Below are positions 1-11,292 of a stretch of DNA of 64,000 nt, piece by piece. A program made the position numbers and the translations under genes. How positions within the stretch are numbered: position 1 is the first letter of the stretch; the number at the start of each line of letters is the position of its first letter. The notes under the pieces were generated by a model. The model saw nothing but the letters and a program-made list of their open reading frames with translations, ran no database searches and was not told where the DNA came from. Origin of the DNA: Adenanthera pavonina (lineage: Eukaryota; Streptophyta; Magnoliopsida; Fabales; Fabaceae); the NCBI GenBank assembly GCA_026686845.1, contig JAIVEN010000001.1, positions 34,092,001-34,156,000 on the forward strand, written 5' to 3'.

Positions 1-590
1 TTTGGTTTTGTCTATTGGAACCTATGGAGATCAAGATGCAAATTAGTTATAGAAGGTGCCCAACACAACTCTAGACAAATCAAATATGCCTATATCCATA
101 GGTTGGTGGAAGATGCCACTATTAGGAATTTCAAGCAAAGAATTCTTCAAGTTGAGGATACTGAAAATTCTGGATGAAAGGCTCCACCACAAAATTATGT
201 GAGAGTATACGTGGATGGCTCGGCAAACATCCATGGTCTTGCAGCTTGTGGAGGAATTGTTAAAGAAGAGGGAGGATGCTGGCTCGTTACAAAGCCTTGG
301 TTTCCTTCCAAATACAGCAGTAGAGCTATTAGCAATCTTGACAGGTTTGCAAATATGGAAACAAAGGGGTTGGAAAAAGCTCGTCATTTATTCTAACTTA
401 GTTGAAGCTCTCAACCTTATTTAGAGAGACAGATATGATAATCATCCTCTTAGTATTGAGATTCAAGAAGTGAGATCTCTAGTGTGCATCAATTGGGACA
501 TAGAACTCCATTTGATTGGCAAGGAAAACTTGAAATATGTGGACTACCTCACGAGACATGCATACGGGGAATCTAATAATTGTGTTATAT
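1..590 (+). pseudogene. LINE-type RNase H (RVT_3-like) remnant
   Basis: Remnant of the C-terminal RNase H domain of a plant non-LTR retrotransposon. Frame 1 reads a W-rich linker (YWNLWRSRCKLV) and then YVDGSANIHG, the usual first acidic strand of plant RVT_3 domains. An in-frame TGA lies near 175. Near 275-290 the similarity moves to frame 2 (GFLPNTAVELLAILTGLQIW, then ELHLIGKENLKYVDYLTRHA), with a TAG near 421. The D and E acidic positions can be recognised, but the stop codons and frameshift make it non-functional. An A-run at about 700-708 may be the poly(A) end of the LINE. The 5' part lies outside the window. Confidence 0.75.
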
Positions 591-721
591 ATTTTGGAGG
601 ATGTTCCTTAGGAGTGTGTTGCCTTACTTCATTAGTGTGCTCCCAGTGGAGCATTTTTGTTTCTCTATGTAATTTTGAGCTTCCTTGCCTTTCTCATTTA
701 AAAAAAAATGGAGAGCATTAA

Positions 722-909
722 TTATAGTTGGATAAATTTATTCTTCAGTAATAATAAATAAAGAGAAAACATTAAGAAGTACTATATAATTAATAAGAGT
801 ATAATAGTAAAATATAATTAAAATTTATTATTTTTAGGCAATTTATTAGTTTTTTAATTTATTTACATAACTTCAAAATGACAATCGGTTCGAAATGGAG
901 GGAGTAATA
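722..909. mobile_element. Truncated Stowaway-like MITE end
   Basis: AT-rich noncoding stretch ending in CGGTTCGAAATGGAGGGAGT (about 885-905), the classic inner-to-outer end of plant Tc1/mariner-type MITEs (GGAGGGAGTA followed by TA). No matching left terminus is visible, so this is a one-ended remnant. No coding potential is seen here or on to 1015. Confidence 0.45.
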
Positions 910-1070
910 TGTAAAATGAAATTTTCACAAACAATAATGAGATATTTGGATGGTTAACAAAACTTGTAGGTAATCATTTTGTATCATTATATATGAGAAT
1001 GAAAGTTGACTAAAAGAAGTGTTGGAATGTGTGTCATTCCATCTATTTCATAAATGAATGTTGATCATAT

Positions 1071-1243
1071 ACTACTCTCTCCTTCTTTCTTACATTATAA
1101 AGAAGTTTTATAAAAATCATACATATTAAGAAAGATAATTAAAATAAGTTGGGAGTATTGATTTTTCTTAAAGAAATTATTATGATCCCAAAAGTGACAT
1201 TCATTCATATTAATCAAAATATTAAAAAGACAGAGAGGATATT
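1071..1243. mobile_element. Stowaway-like MITE, left part, interrupted by gypsy LTR
   Basis: The TACTCTCTCCTTCTTTCTTA-type terminus is typical of Stowaway-like elements, followed by CATTATAAAGAAG. The flank before it (about 1020-1070) and the MITE start resemble 54485-54560 closely, and the sequence resumes at 49973. The MITE was therefore split by the gypsy LTR at 1244-49972. It is noncoding. Confidence 0.55.
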
Positions 1244-2966
1244 TGTGACAACCTACCTCCGAGAAGTCCCAAAACATTGCCTCAAACTTCAAAAACCTCG
1301 AAAATAGGCCAAATAAAATAAATCCGTTCTAGAGCCATAGCCTCAATAGTGCCGTCACGGCCTCTAAGAAGTAGAATGGTGTGCCGTTGTGGCCAAGCTT
1401 ATGGTGCTGCGACGCCTATATCAGTAACAATATTAGAAAATTGCTGATTTTTCAACTTAATTTTTGACACACATAACTTCTTACTTCGACCTCCAATTGA
1501 CCTAATTTTAACTCCTATAGGTTACTCTCATCCCAATCTAACCATAGACGCCAATTTCATCCCAATCCAACTTCGTATGGCGATTTTGGACACCATGACC
1601 ATTTTGACCAAAACTCACGACAAATCTCCTCCAATTGCCACCAAAGGCAATTTGGCACTCAAGGACAATTTACATAAGTCCTATTTGGCTCAATTAACAT
1701 GTCCAAGGAGGTTTCACCCCAGTGAAACTACTCTTTCAGGATTTGTCCCCCTTGAACCCCAATTCCACCTAATGGGTTACATGCCTAAAACACATATACT
1801 AGGCCTAAAATCACCTTTGGGCTCACACTACGGCTATTCTAGCTCACAAACCCACACTCCAACAATACTAACCCATACCGTGGTCTAAACCATCCTCATA
1901 CACCTATAAACCTTACATAGCACACATCATCCATCATCATCAACACAATCACATAATCATCTGTATCTTCCAAACATCATCGTCATCATCATTCTATCAA
2001 CATCATCATATCACATACTAAGCAATACCCCAGGAAGCTCATACAAACATCAAGCCATAACAACTTGCTTGACATAATATTACATAAATTAAATGGTAGG
2101 CTACTCGTTACACCTGGTATTTCTGAGGACAGAGAGGACTATAACTCCTTAGTCTTCTCTAGGCTAGTGCCAGAGTCTTCATTTGAAATGTTAGTCATGG
2201 GGGGTGTAAGACAAAATCTTAGTAATTGGGACAATCACACACATACAACAATATCATAAATACTACACATATATGTAAATGATGTAATATGGTGAAAAAT
2301 GCTATGGTATACATATCTTCCTCATATATGGCTAGAACCACAAGCTGGCATCATCATAGGACATTTCAATAGGTGACTCCCTTCCAATAGCTGGTTAAGA
2401 TTGATTTCAGGACATCACCAAGCTCACCTCACACTAGTGCACCTGGCCAAAGGTCACACTAATGCTTGGACTGTGGCTCTCTTTCTCCTGAACCACCTCA
2501 ATTGGTGGTGATTTAGGGAAGGTACAATCCACTGCTACTTAGCTCTCCTAGCCGTAATAGAGGATTTAGTGGCAAGGATGTTCCATCCTATCACCATATC
2601 ATATCATCATCATATCATATCATATACTTCACTACCACCTGGCTCTCCTGGCAATAGGAGAGGATTTAGTACCAAGAATCTTTCATCATATCATATATCA
2701 TCATATCTTATCTCATCACCTTCTCCCAATCCACCATATCTCACTATGCTCATAGGGTGGTGATGTACATGCCACGCTAACATGCCTCTAACAATATATA
2801 ATCATCATCATGGTCATGCTAGCATGTAATCATACATGGATGCCACAATCACATATATATATATAATATCACACTCATCACATCATCATATACAAGTATC
2901 TCGTCTAACCATGTGTATACCACAACATATAGAAAAACTATACACATACACATACACAATGATATC
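1244..2966 (-). repeat. Ty3/gypsy solo LTR, 3' portion (part 1 of split LTR)
   Basis: Read on the minus strand, this piece ends with GGAGGTAGGTTGTCACA, a common 3' end of plant chromovirus (Tekay/Del-type) LTRs. The rest of the same LTR resumes at 49485 and begins TGTAATAACC at 49972. The left flank is ATATT (1239-1243) and the right flank ATTTT (49973-49977), a probable five-base target duplication with one mismatch. It contains imperfect ATCATC-rich repeats and no gene; the open frames are short and look random. No internal domain remains, so it is a solo LTR of about 2.2 kb interrupted by the SIRE cluster. Confidence 0.65.
2529..2718. repeat. Imperfect tandem duplication (~95 bp unit) in gypsy LTR
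   Basis: Two adjacent units share a core resembling GCTCTCCT...AGAGGATTTAGT followed by AAGAAT or AAGGATG and a CATATCATATCAT-rich tail (about 2531-2625 and 2626-2718). This is local tandem duplication within the solo LTR. Confidence 0.6.
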
Positions 2967-4632
2967 TATTAGTTAGACTGACTTCATAAGAGGGGGAAGA
3001 ATCGGGAAGATTAAAAATTTTCTGCACAAGGTGAAAACAATGAAGAAAGCAAGGTATGACAGAAAAACAGAGTATAAAGCAGTAAGATGAAAGAGTAGTG
3101 ATAGAGAGAAGAAAAACTCTGATATTTATCCTGGTTCAGTCTCTCCTCTTGACCTACATCCAGTCCCCAAGACACCACTTGAGATTTTCCACTATTCAGC
3201 AAGAATTCAACGGGCTTCTTGCAAATGCCACAGTACAACGTCAGTTCTCTATTTTCTAGAGCTCACTCAATCACTTTCTGCACTTTCACAAAGTGCTTTA
3301 CAATCCCTTGTGATATCTCCTCACAAGAAAATCTATCTTCCAAATGAAGATTAGATTGTTTACAAAGATAAAACTCTCTTGAATAGAGTGAATATGAAAG
3401 TTGAAGTAAAAGTATTGAAGTAAGAGGGTAAAAGTCTTTGAATGGAAGATTTGACAGAGTTTCAGTATATACAAAGTTTAATTCGTTACCCACAACTTCA
3501 AATGATGTTATATTTATAGATTTAGGTCTCATATGTCCGTTAGAGACAAAATATATCCGTTGGAGAAGTTATCCAACGGTTACTCTGAAAAACTATCCAT
3601 TAACCAACCGCATTTAATGCTTCTGACATACTGAAATTCGAATTTTGGTTAGTCAACAAATGAATTTTGAAGGAACTGAAGGTTAAAGCTTCCAACGTTG
3701 AAATACTGAAGTTCGTCTGTTCATGAAGTGAAATTTGAATTTTGAAACTTAGAAAGTGTTTCCATGTTGTGACATACGAATTTTCAAGAAGAAATTTTTT
3801 CTGTTACGTGTGAACAGTAATTTTAATTTGCTACAGTGCCCTCGAAATTCGAATTTTGGAATCCCAAAATTTGTCTGTCCGTAGCATGCTCAAGAAGCAC
3901 AGTAGTTCATTTTATTTCGAAATTCAAATTTTAAAAGAGTGAAGTTTGTCTGTTAGACAGACCTCTTTTCAGATTTACTTCAACATTTGAATTTGTAAAC
4001 ACTGTCCTTCATATGTCATCATATCATTTCAACAGACTCACAACTTTAGCTTCTGAAATTTGAATTTCCATGTTCAAAGTTCATCTGTTAGTGAGCAATC
4101 TTTGAAACTCAATATAATCTTGATTTCATATAAACTTTGACATTATTTCAAACGAATTTCTTCAGTTTTCATAAGTTTCATTTTGTTTGAAATTCGAATT
4201 TTCAAAACTCAAAGTTTGTCTGTTGCTCAACAGCTTCTTTTAGACACTTATGAAAATTTGAATTTTGGGAAATCAAAATTCATCTGTCAGAGAAGCATCT
4301 CTTCAGACTTATTCAGTTTTAGCTCAAAATTTGAATTTCCAAAGTCAAAGTTCGAATTTCCAATATGACAGTTCAATGTAAACTTTTCAAACTTTGTCTG
4401 TTGGTGGGTATTTTTCAAATATTTCATGATTTAACATAAAATCAAGTTTTTAAAATATCTTTTCATCAAATCAAAGTCTTTTACCCATATTTAAACATAA
4501 CTAATGATCCTACAACAAATCTTGCACAGATTACTCAGAACTTCTTCACTTCAAACATTTTGAACTCCTTTGATATCTTCATTCCAAGTTTTTGAATGTT
4601 GGTTTGGAATCATCAAAACTCTAGATTCAACA
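2967..4632 (-). repeat. Element A 3' LTR
   Basis: On the plus strand it starts TATTAGTTAGACTG (ancestral TG mutated to TA) and ends GATTCAACA, directly before the polypurine tract. It is 1,666 bp. The first 1.1 kb aligns with 13139-14235. A minus-strand TATA box (CTATAAATATAAC) lies at about 3508-3520. The U3 part (about 3600-4450) holds roughly ten copies of AAATTCGAATTTT-like and seven or more of TTCGTCTGT-like motifs. Confidence 0.85.
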
Positions 4633-4712
4633 TTCTCCCCCTTTTTGATGATGACAAGACAACTTTCAAACTGGATTAGTACTTGGGTTTGCTTTAGCAA
4701 GCTCCCCCTCAA
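4633..4712 (-). promoter_or_regulatory. Element A polypurine tract, with second PPT-like copy
   Basis: The complement of TTCTCCCCCTTTTTGATG (4633-4650), touching the inner LTR end, is the plus-strand primer for reverse transcription. A second purine-rich block, the complement of AAGCTCCCCCTC, lies at about 4699-4710. Repeated PPT-like tracts upstream of the 3' LTR are a reported Sirevirus feature. Confidence 0.75.
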
Positions 4713-4965
4713 CATATACATTATATTTCAAAAGATATCATATATAGCACATCAGTGAAGAGATTCAAGAAGTGATAAGTACAAATCATTGCAACCAAGG
4801 AATTCATTCATTTTAATAATTGTTGCTTTACAGAAACCAATTAAAGTAAAAAGTACTTCAGAAACCAATTTCAAAACACAAAGCACAATCATCAAACAAA
4901 AAGTATCTGAAACAAAATATAGCACAACAAGAGGATTCAAGCCTAAGTTCTAAGCAGTCCTTCCA

Positions 4966-7177
4966 TTACTTCTTCTTTGGCTTGGTCTTCTTGCTGTATG
5001 TCTTCCTAGATGGCTCAGCAGTAGATTTTCCAATTTGCTTCTTCTTCTCCCCTTTTTGGCATTATCAGGAAGGCCAACAAAATCAACCGGAGGAGGGATC
5101 TCAGAAACTAGAATGGCTTGAAGCGGCACAGGAGCAAAAGGGATTTCTGGTTCAACTGGTGCAGGAGGCTCAGAGGGCTCAGGACTTGCTTCTTCATCAT
5201 CATCAGAGACCTCAAGTAGCTCTTGTATTTCCTGCCTGGAAAGAGCCAATTAAGCTCTCTGTTCCTCTGAAAGTCCATAAGCAGCAAGAGAAGAAGGAGC
5301 TGGTTCATCAGGATGAAACATTTCTTCAAGCCTTCTCCTCTGAGCTTACAGCAGAGCATTGTGAGCAATAGCTTTGAAATCAACAATAGGCTCAATGCTT
5401 CTTTCCTCATTTAGGGCAGTCTGCAGGAATGGTGAAGCAGAGATGGCTGCCACTAGCCTTTCAACTTGCTCAGACTCTTGAGTGAAAAGAATTGATTCCT
5501 GAGCATCTGCTGGAGTAGGCTCATGAGGACTTGTTTCCTGAAGACCTTCTTCTTCTATGCCATAGTCCAAGGGTGGACCAGGACTTGGTGTCCTCATTCC
5601 ACCAGCAGTATCAGCACCATCATCATGCTCAGAAGAAGCTATCTCGAAGGGGCTTGGAGGCTTAGGGTTTGGAGACTAAACAGGCATAGAGAACCCTGGC
5701 TGAGGTGGAGCTGATGTCGCAGGAATTACACTTCTAATTTCTTCATAGGCATTAGCAACCACTTTCATGTTTATGGCCAACTAGTGAATTTGATCTTGTA
5801 GATGAGCAAATTTGGCATTTTGCTCATCCCTGATGCTAAGAATGAGTATAGACAGACTGTCATACAACTCAGTGATCTTGGTTGGCTTGGCATGAGAGGA
5901 GGTAGCGGATGAAATATGAGTAGGCTTGGATGGAGATGGAACTGGCTGAAAAGGCTGAGGTACAGATCTTGTAGGGGCCTCAGAGGTGCTTTCTTGCTAT
6001 AGAGAGGCATATGTAACTAAGAATAGATCTTCAGTTCTTCCTACTCCCTTTCCAACCCATCTTCCTTCATCCTTTTCAATTCCCATTCTTTGCAGTTCTT
6101 CCTCCTTGAAGATCTCAGTTGGCTTCCCCTTCCCCTTCTCAAGATGTTGAATTCTAGTATATTGTAGAATTCTGGAAATAATAGTTGCATAGGGGAGTGT
6201 GGAGTCCTTTCTCTGATCCCTTGCCTTGATCATGCATTGAAGTATGATATGTCCCAAGTTGATCAGCTTCCCACACATGATTGCTGCCGTGACATGTGCC
6301 TCTGCCCTTGTTATAAGATTGAAGTTGCCCCCCTTATTGAATATGATCCTAGACACTATGTAGTGTAAGATCCTCACTTGAACACTGAGGTCTGTGGGCT
6401 TCAGTAAATTTATGGTTGGCTTATTTTCTCTTCTTCTGAACAAAGTGTTCAGGATTGTGCTTTCCTTGTAACTTAGAAAGGGGCCATCTTCTTCATCAGC
6501 AGTATCTGCCTCATCCATGTATCCAGAGGCAGTGATGTCAATCTTGAGCCCATCTTGCCCTCGGATCTCCAATACCTCATTAAACGTCTCATCAATGAGC
6601 CAGATGGTCCTAGATCTCAGATTGACTTCCCACTTCTTCTTCTTGCTATTGTACTTTAGGGTGGCATACCAAGACTTCACTACCTCATAATCATATCTCT
6701 CTAATATCTCCAACAAATTCTTATATCTCAATAACCATATCCCAGCATCAAAGTTGTTGGAGATTAAAAATTCAAGTTGTTGGAGATTAAAAATTCTTCT
6801 AAGTTCACACAATGTGGCTTAATTACCTTTTTACTAGCAAACTTGGTTGAATATTCTTCCTGAATCTGAGGAGTGCTCCATAAAGGCAGTGTAGTAAGTT
6901 GGTATTCTCCAGATTGAGTGCTTGAGGATGAAGTGGAAGCAACATTCTTAACAGCAGCAGGAACAAGGACTGAAGGTTCTGCTATCTTCGAGGAAGAGGG
7001 TCCAGCCTTCTTTGATTCTCCCTTGGGTGTAGTTTTTTGGCATTTGGAAGGAGTTCCCTTGCTAGATTTGGCCTTTCTCTTTGATTTTTCTCCTTCCTTC
7101 ATGGCATATTGGGATTTTATAGTCCTCTTTGGTCGTGCCTCTCCTTTCCCAGCTTCAGGATTCTTGACTCTTGCCAT
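4966..7177 (-). pseudogene. Element A third ORF: basic N-terminus, PF20167-like domain, acidic/Pro-rich C-terminus
   Basis: Start chosen at MARVKN (7177), because element D begins the same way. Order: a Lys/Arg/Ser-rich N-terminus that could be nuclear-targeting (KRTIKSQYAMKEGEKSKRKA); a globular part (about 6830-6000) with EFLISNNF, DYEVVKSWYATLKYN, RILHYIVSRIIFNK, GKLINLGHIIL and LPYATIISRILQY; then a Glu/Pro-rich tail ending KPKKK (stop at 4966-4968). The LPYG-like and INLGH-like motifs resemble the plant 'putative transposon protein' domain (PF20167, by eye). I see no signal peptide or membrane helix, although this is the env-like position of Sireviruses. A 23-bp tandem duplication and several stops break it. 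Confidence 0.65.
6751..6796. repeat. 23-bp perfect tandem duplication in ORF3
   Basis: Two exact adjacent 23-base copies (6751-6773 and 6774-6796), each containing TTGGAGATTAAAAATTC. Twenty-three is not a multiple of three, so the duplication shifts the frame of the third ORF. The motif EFLISNN is encoded twice, once in each frame. Confidence 0.95.
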
Positions 7178-7183
7178 TTTCAT

Positions 7184-8165
7184 GGATGAATGTTGCAGAA
7201 TGGAGCAAAGAATAGGTTTAAACGATGCGAAAGGAAGTTTAATCGGTGGGAGATGACGAATTTTGGTCAGAATTGAAGAGCATTGAATAGAGGATTAGAA
7301 CAGACTCAGGGAGAATAGGAATAGGGTTGCGTCTGTTCAAATGAAAATCGTCAGTTTTAATGTATGTAACCGCCTAACAGACGAAATTTGAGGGGTCAAA
7401 ATTTGAACTTCAGGCAGTTATAAGTTAATCATTCAGCAAAGCTTACTAACAGATGAATTTTCTTCAAAAAGTTCATCTGACAGTGGCTTGGTTCAAGCAA
7501 CACAAGATGAATAGACGAACTTTGTTTTAACAAAGTTCGAATTTTGAAGTGTAAATAACAAATAGCAAAGAACTCACCAAACAACAGACGAATTATGTAT
7601 AAAACTTCATCTTTCAAAGATTCAACATTGAGGAGCATGTTTCAAAAGACTAATTTTCAAATTAGAAATTCAAATTTCTATACTTTGTAAAAGTTTTCCA
7701 ACATTCGTATGTTAAGAGATAAACATCAGTATAATCACATGATGGACAAATAAATTTTTTGTTCTTGAAAATTTGAATTTTGAAGGGCCAACAGACGAAT
7801 TTTGAGGCTTCATCGAGAACTGTTCCAACTTATAACAGGCTGAGGTTCGTCTGTTGGGTATCCAAATTCGAATGTTGACCATGCTGACTTCCTCAGAAAC
7901 TCAATTTTTCACAGAAATTCATCTAACACATAATCAATATACGAATTTCAACTTTAAAAACTTATAGAATGGATCCAGAAACTCAGAATATCTGCCATTT
8001 TCTTCATTTTTTGATTGTTCCATTCTGGTAAGCTCTATTTTCCAGATTTATCAACATTGAATCTCATGAGGAGCACCTGCAACTTAAATTGAACACACTC
8101 TGATGCTAAAGTTAGAACTAATTCAATGATGGAAAATCTAAAAACAGAATTACACATGGATTTAC
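7184..8165 (-). repeat. Element A noncoding spacer between pol and ORF3, motif-rich
   Basis: No coding potential. It carries many copies of the short motifs found in this element's LTR: ACAGACGAATTTTG (complement of the TTCGTCTGT series) and AAATTCGAATTT variants, for example around 7440-7560, 7585, 7650, 7770-7800 and 7845-7875. Element D has the same kind of spacer at 41863-42855. Confidence 0.7.
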
Positions 8166-8690
8166 TTATAGTTCATTGGGATTTACCATGCCCAATTCTC
8201 TTCTTATTTTGCAATGTCTATCTTCTGATAGGGGCTTTGTCAGTATATCAGCTACTTGATCTTCAGTTGGGATGTACTCTAGTCTGATCTCTCCTTTCAA
8301 AACATGATCCCTTATGAAGTGGTGCCTAACTTTAATATGTTTTGTCCTTGAATACGTGACAGGATTCTTTGTGATATTAATGGCACTTTGATTGTCACAC
8401 ATGATTGGTATTTCCTTTATCTCAACCTCAAGATCTTCAAGCTGCTGCTTCATCCAGATGATTTGGGCACAACAGCTTCCAGCTGCAACATACTCAGCCT
8501 TTGCTGTGGATAAGGCCACACTGTTTTGCTTCTTGCTAAACCATGAAACCAAGGATCTTCTAAGAAACTGACAAGTACCACTTGTGCTCTTTCTGTCAGT
8601 TTTGGATCCTGCAAAGTCAACATTAGTGTATCCTTTAAGATTTTCTCTGGATACCAAAGTCCCATCTATGAAGTTCCAATTCAATATCTG
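8166..8690 (-). pseudogene. Element A RNase H domain of pol
   Basis: Open over 172 codons and ends GMVNPNEL-stop. It shows copia RNase H landmarks: GYTNVDFAGSKTDRKSTSG (first Asp strand), SWFSKKQNSVALSTAKAEY with the catalytic Glu, the CDNQSA block, the HIKVRHHFIRD block, and DILTKPL at the end. It degrades the RNA strand during reverse transcription. The domain is itself open, but its polyprotein is broken upstream. Confidence 0.85.
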
Positions 8691-9845
8691 AACATACGTT
8701 TAATAGCAGTTGCATGGGTCTCCTTGGGACATGATTGGAATCTTGCACACATATAGACACTAAACATAATGTCAGGTCTGCTGGCAGTTAGGTACAGTAG
8801 GGATCTAATCATTCTTCTGTACTGAGTTATATCAAACATTTTCCCATTTTCATCCATATCCAACTTGGTTGCTGTAGCCATAGGTGTCCCCATTGGCTTG
8901 GCATTTTCCATTCCAAACTTCTTCAGCAATTCCTTCAGATACTTGGATTGATTGAGGAAGATACCATCATTGCACTGTCTGATTTGCAATCCAAGGAAGA
9001 AGTTGAGTTCACCCATCATAGACATTTCGAATTCCCCCTACATTAACTTAGAAAAATCCTTGCAAAGAGACTCATTAGTAGCACCAAATATAATATCATC
9101 AACATAAATTTGAACAATAAGTAAATCTTTATTTTCTTTCTTAGTAAAAAAAGTTGTATCAACTTTTCCTTTATTGAACCCCTTTTTAGTTAGAAAATTA
9201 CTCAATCTTTCATACCATGCTTTAGGGGGCTTGCTTCAAACCTTAAAGAGCTTTCTTCAGCTTATAAACATGGTTTGATTTTGTAGAATCCTTAAAACTT
9301 GGAGGTTAATCTACATAAACCTCTTCCATGATATATCCATTTAGAAAAGCACTTTTCACATCCATTTGATATAACAAAATATTTTTCATGCATGCATATG
9401 CTAGTAGAATTCTAATTGCTTCTAATCTAGCTACTAGAGCAAAGGTTTCGTCAAAATCAATGCCCTCTTCTTGATTATATCCTTTAGCAACCAGTCTAGC
9501 TTTGTTTCTGATTATTCATCCTGATTCATCAAGTTTATTTACGAAAACCCATTTGGTACCAATGATAGGATGATTTTTAGGTCTAGGCACTAAATCCCAG
9601 ACTTGATTTCTTTCAAACTGATTTAATTCATCTTGCATAGCCAAAATCAAGTATTTATCAGTTAAGGCTTCCTTAGTACATTTGGGTTCAATTTGTGAAA
9701 TGAAAGCACAGTTTATCATTTGGTCCCTTAACTGTTTTCTGGTTTTGACTTTCTCTTGAATATCGCCTATCACTTGATCAACAGGATGATTCCTTTGATG
9801 TCTCCAAGCTCTAGGGAGTTCTTGAGATATCTCTTCATTATTTTC
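8691..9845 (-). pseudogene. Element A reverse transcriptase domain of pol
   Basis: Copia RVT_2 reverse transcriptase. It opens with WDLVPRPKNHPIIGTKWVF (near 9600-9560), continues with LLYQMDVKSAFLNGYIMEEV, has the catalytic YVDD at 9095-9106, and ends with FFLGLQI, ASRPDIMFSVYMCARF and KRMFRY. Stop codons and frame changes occur near 9515, 9310, 9240 and 9040, so it is inactive. Element B (19123-19774) and element D (43675-44337) hold the same domain. Confidence 0.85.
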
Positions 9846-9860
9846 TTCAAACTCTTTCTC

Positions 9861-11015
9861 CTAAATATCTTCCTCTATGTTAATAGATTCAGATATCTTT
9901 GAAGGTTCAATTTTATCTTCATGAGAAATATCTAATTTTTCAAAGTTCAAAACAAGATCATCCTCATTGGTAACAAGCTTGGAAACAGTTTCATTTTCAA
10001 TAAATACTACATGCACAGATTCTTCTACTGAATTAGACCTTTTATTAAAAACTCTATATGTCTTACTTCTACTAGAATAGCCCAGAAATATACCTTCATC
10101 AGATTTGGTATCAAACTTACCCAGATTCTCCTTTCCATTGTTGTGAATGAAGCATTTGCAGCCGAATACATGGAGATGTGGCAGATTTGGCTTTCTTCCC
10201 TTGTACAACTCATAAGGAGTTTTCCCAAGGATTGGTCTGATGTAGGCTTTATTTATGATGTAGCTTGCTGTATTCACTACATCAGCCCAAAATACTTGAG
10301 AAAGTTCCTTTTCATTCAGCATAGCTCTAGCCATCTCTCCAATAGTTCTGTTCTTCCTTTCTACTACTCCATTCTGTTGTGGAGTTCTTGGGGCTGAGAA
10401 GTTGTGGTCAATTCCATGCTCATTGCAATACTCCAGAAAGGATGAGTTCTCAAATTCTCCTCCATGATCTGACTTGATAGACACAATAGAAATACCTTTC
10501 TCATTTTGTACTTTCTTAGCTAAGTTTACAAATGCCTCAAAGGTATCACTTTTAGAGGAAAGAAATAATGTCCATATAAATCTAGAGTAATCATCCACAA
10601 TTACAAGCACATACAGATTACCACCAATGCTTTTTACCCTAGATGGTCCAATTAAGTCTATATGCAGTAGTTCAAGTGGTCTAGTAGTGGTGACAATGTT
10701 TTTGGGTTTAAAGGAAGATTTAGTTTGCTTTCCTCTTAAGCATGCATCACATTCTTTGTCTTTTTCAAAAGCAATTTTTGGAAGGCCAGTGACTAACTCG
10801 TTTTTAACCAGTTTTGAAAGCTGATTCATGTTAACATGAGCTAATCTTCTATGCCACAACCAACTATCATTATCCTGGCTAATCAAACAAACAAAATCTA
10901 AGGGAGGAAATTTATCAAGATCAATAGTATAGCAGTTACCATCCCTTTGAGCTTTGAGGATTACTTTGTGATCACTTTTTCTGATGACAACGCAAAACTT
11001 TGAGTCAAATAGCAC
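9861..11015 (-). pseudogene. Element A integrase (GAG_pre-integrase plus rve core)
   Basis: The longest pol segment of A, open over 384 codons. The zinc-binding part has WLWHRRLAHVN and ECDACLRGKQTKSSF (H and C pairs). The catalytic core has LHIDLIGP, VIVDDYSRF, SDHGGEF and TPQQNGVVERKNRT, giving the D, D and E residues. The C-terminal region includes GIFLGYSSRSKTYRVFN. It would insert the cDNA into DNA. It lies in a different frame from gag, and a TAG near 9861 cuts it from the reverse transcriptase. Confidence 0.88.
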
Positions 11016-11019
11016 CTAG

Positions 11020-11282
11020 TTTCCTTTATCACATGTCTGACTCACACTTAACAGATTGTGGTTGAGGCTAATCACAAACAGCACCTCTTCAATGGATGTT
11101 TCAGGATTTTTGCCCACAATGCTAATGCTGATAGTTTTGCCATATTGATCACCTCCAAAGGTCACCTTTCCTTTTTCTTATCTCTAAGGGTGATGAACTT
11201 CTCCTTGTCACCGGTCATGTGGCTTGAGCAGGCACTGTCCATATACCATTTGTTGCTCCTTTTAGCTTTGAGACAGACCTGC
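11020..11282 (-). pseudogene. Element A aspartic protease remnant
   Basis: The region between gag and integrase corresponds to element D's WYMDSACSSHMTGDKEKF, where DSA is the aspartic protease catalytic triad. In A the reading frame is disturbed, but the similarity with 45308-45520 continues (VTFGGDQYGK-like residues near 11160). Confidence 0.6.
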
Positions 11283-11292
11283 AAAACAAGGT

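Noticed and set aside
1577..1888. 103-codon plus-strand open frame
   Set aside because: It lies inside the solo gypsy LTR, has no domain, and is His/Thr/Pro-biased by ATCATC-like repeats.
3600..4450. Regularly spaced short repeats in LTRs as a CRISPR array
   Set aside because: The repeats are degenerate and unevenly spaced, lie in retrotransposon LTRs of a plant genome, and have no cas genes.
5997..6812. ORF3 as a host gene rather than part of the retrotransposon
   Set aside because: The same ORF occurs at the same place in A, B and D between RNase H and the PPT, so it belongs to the elements.
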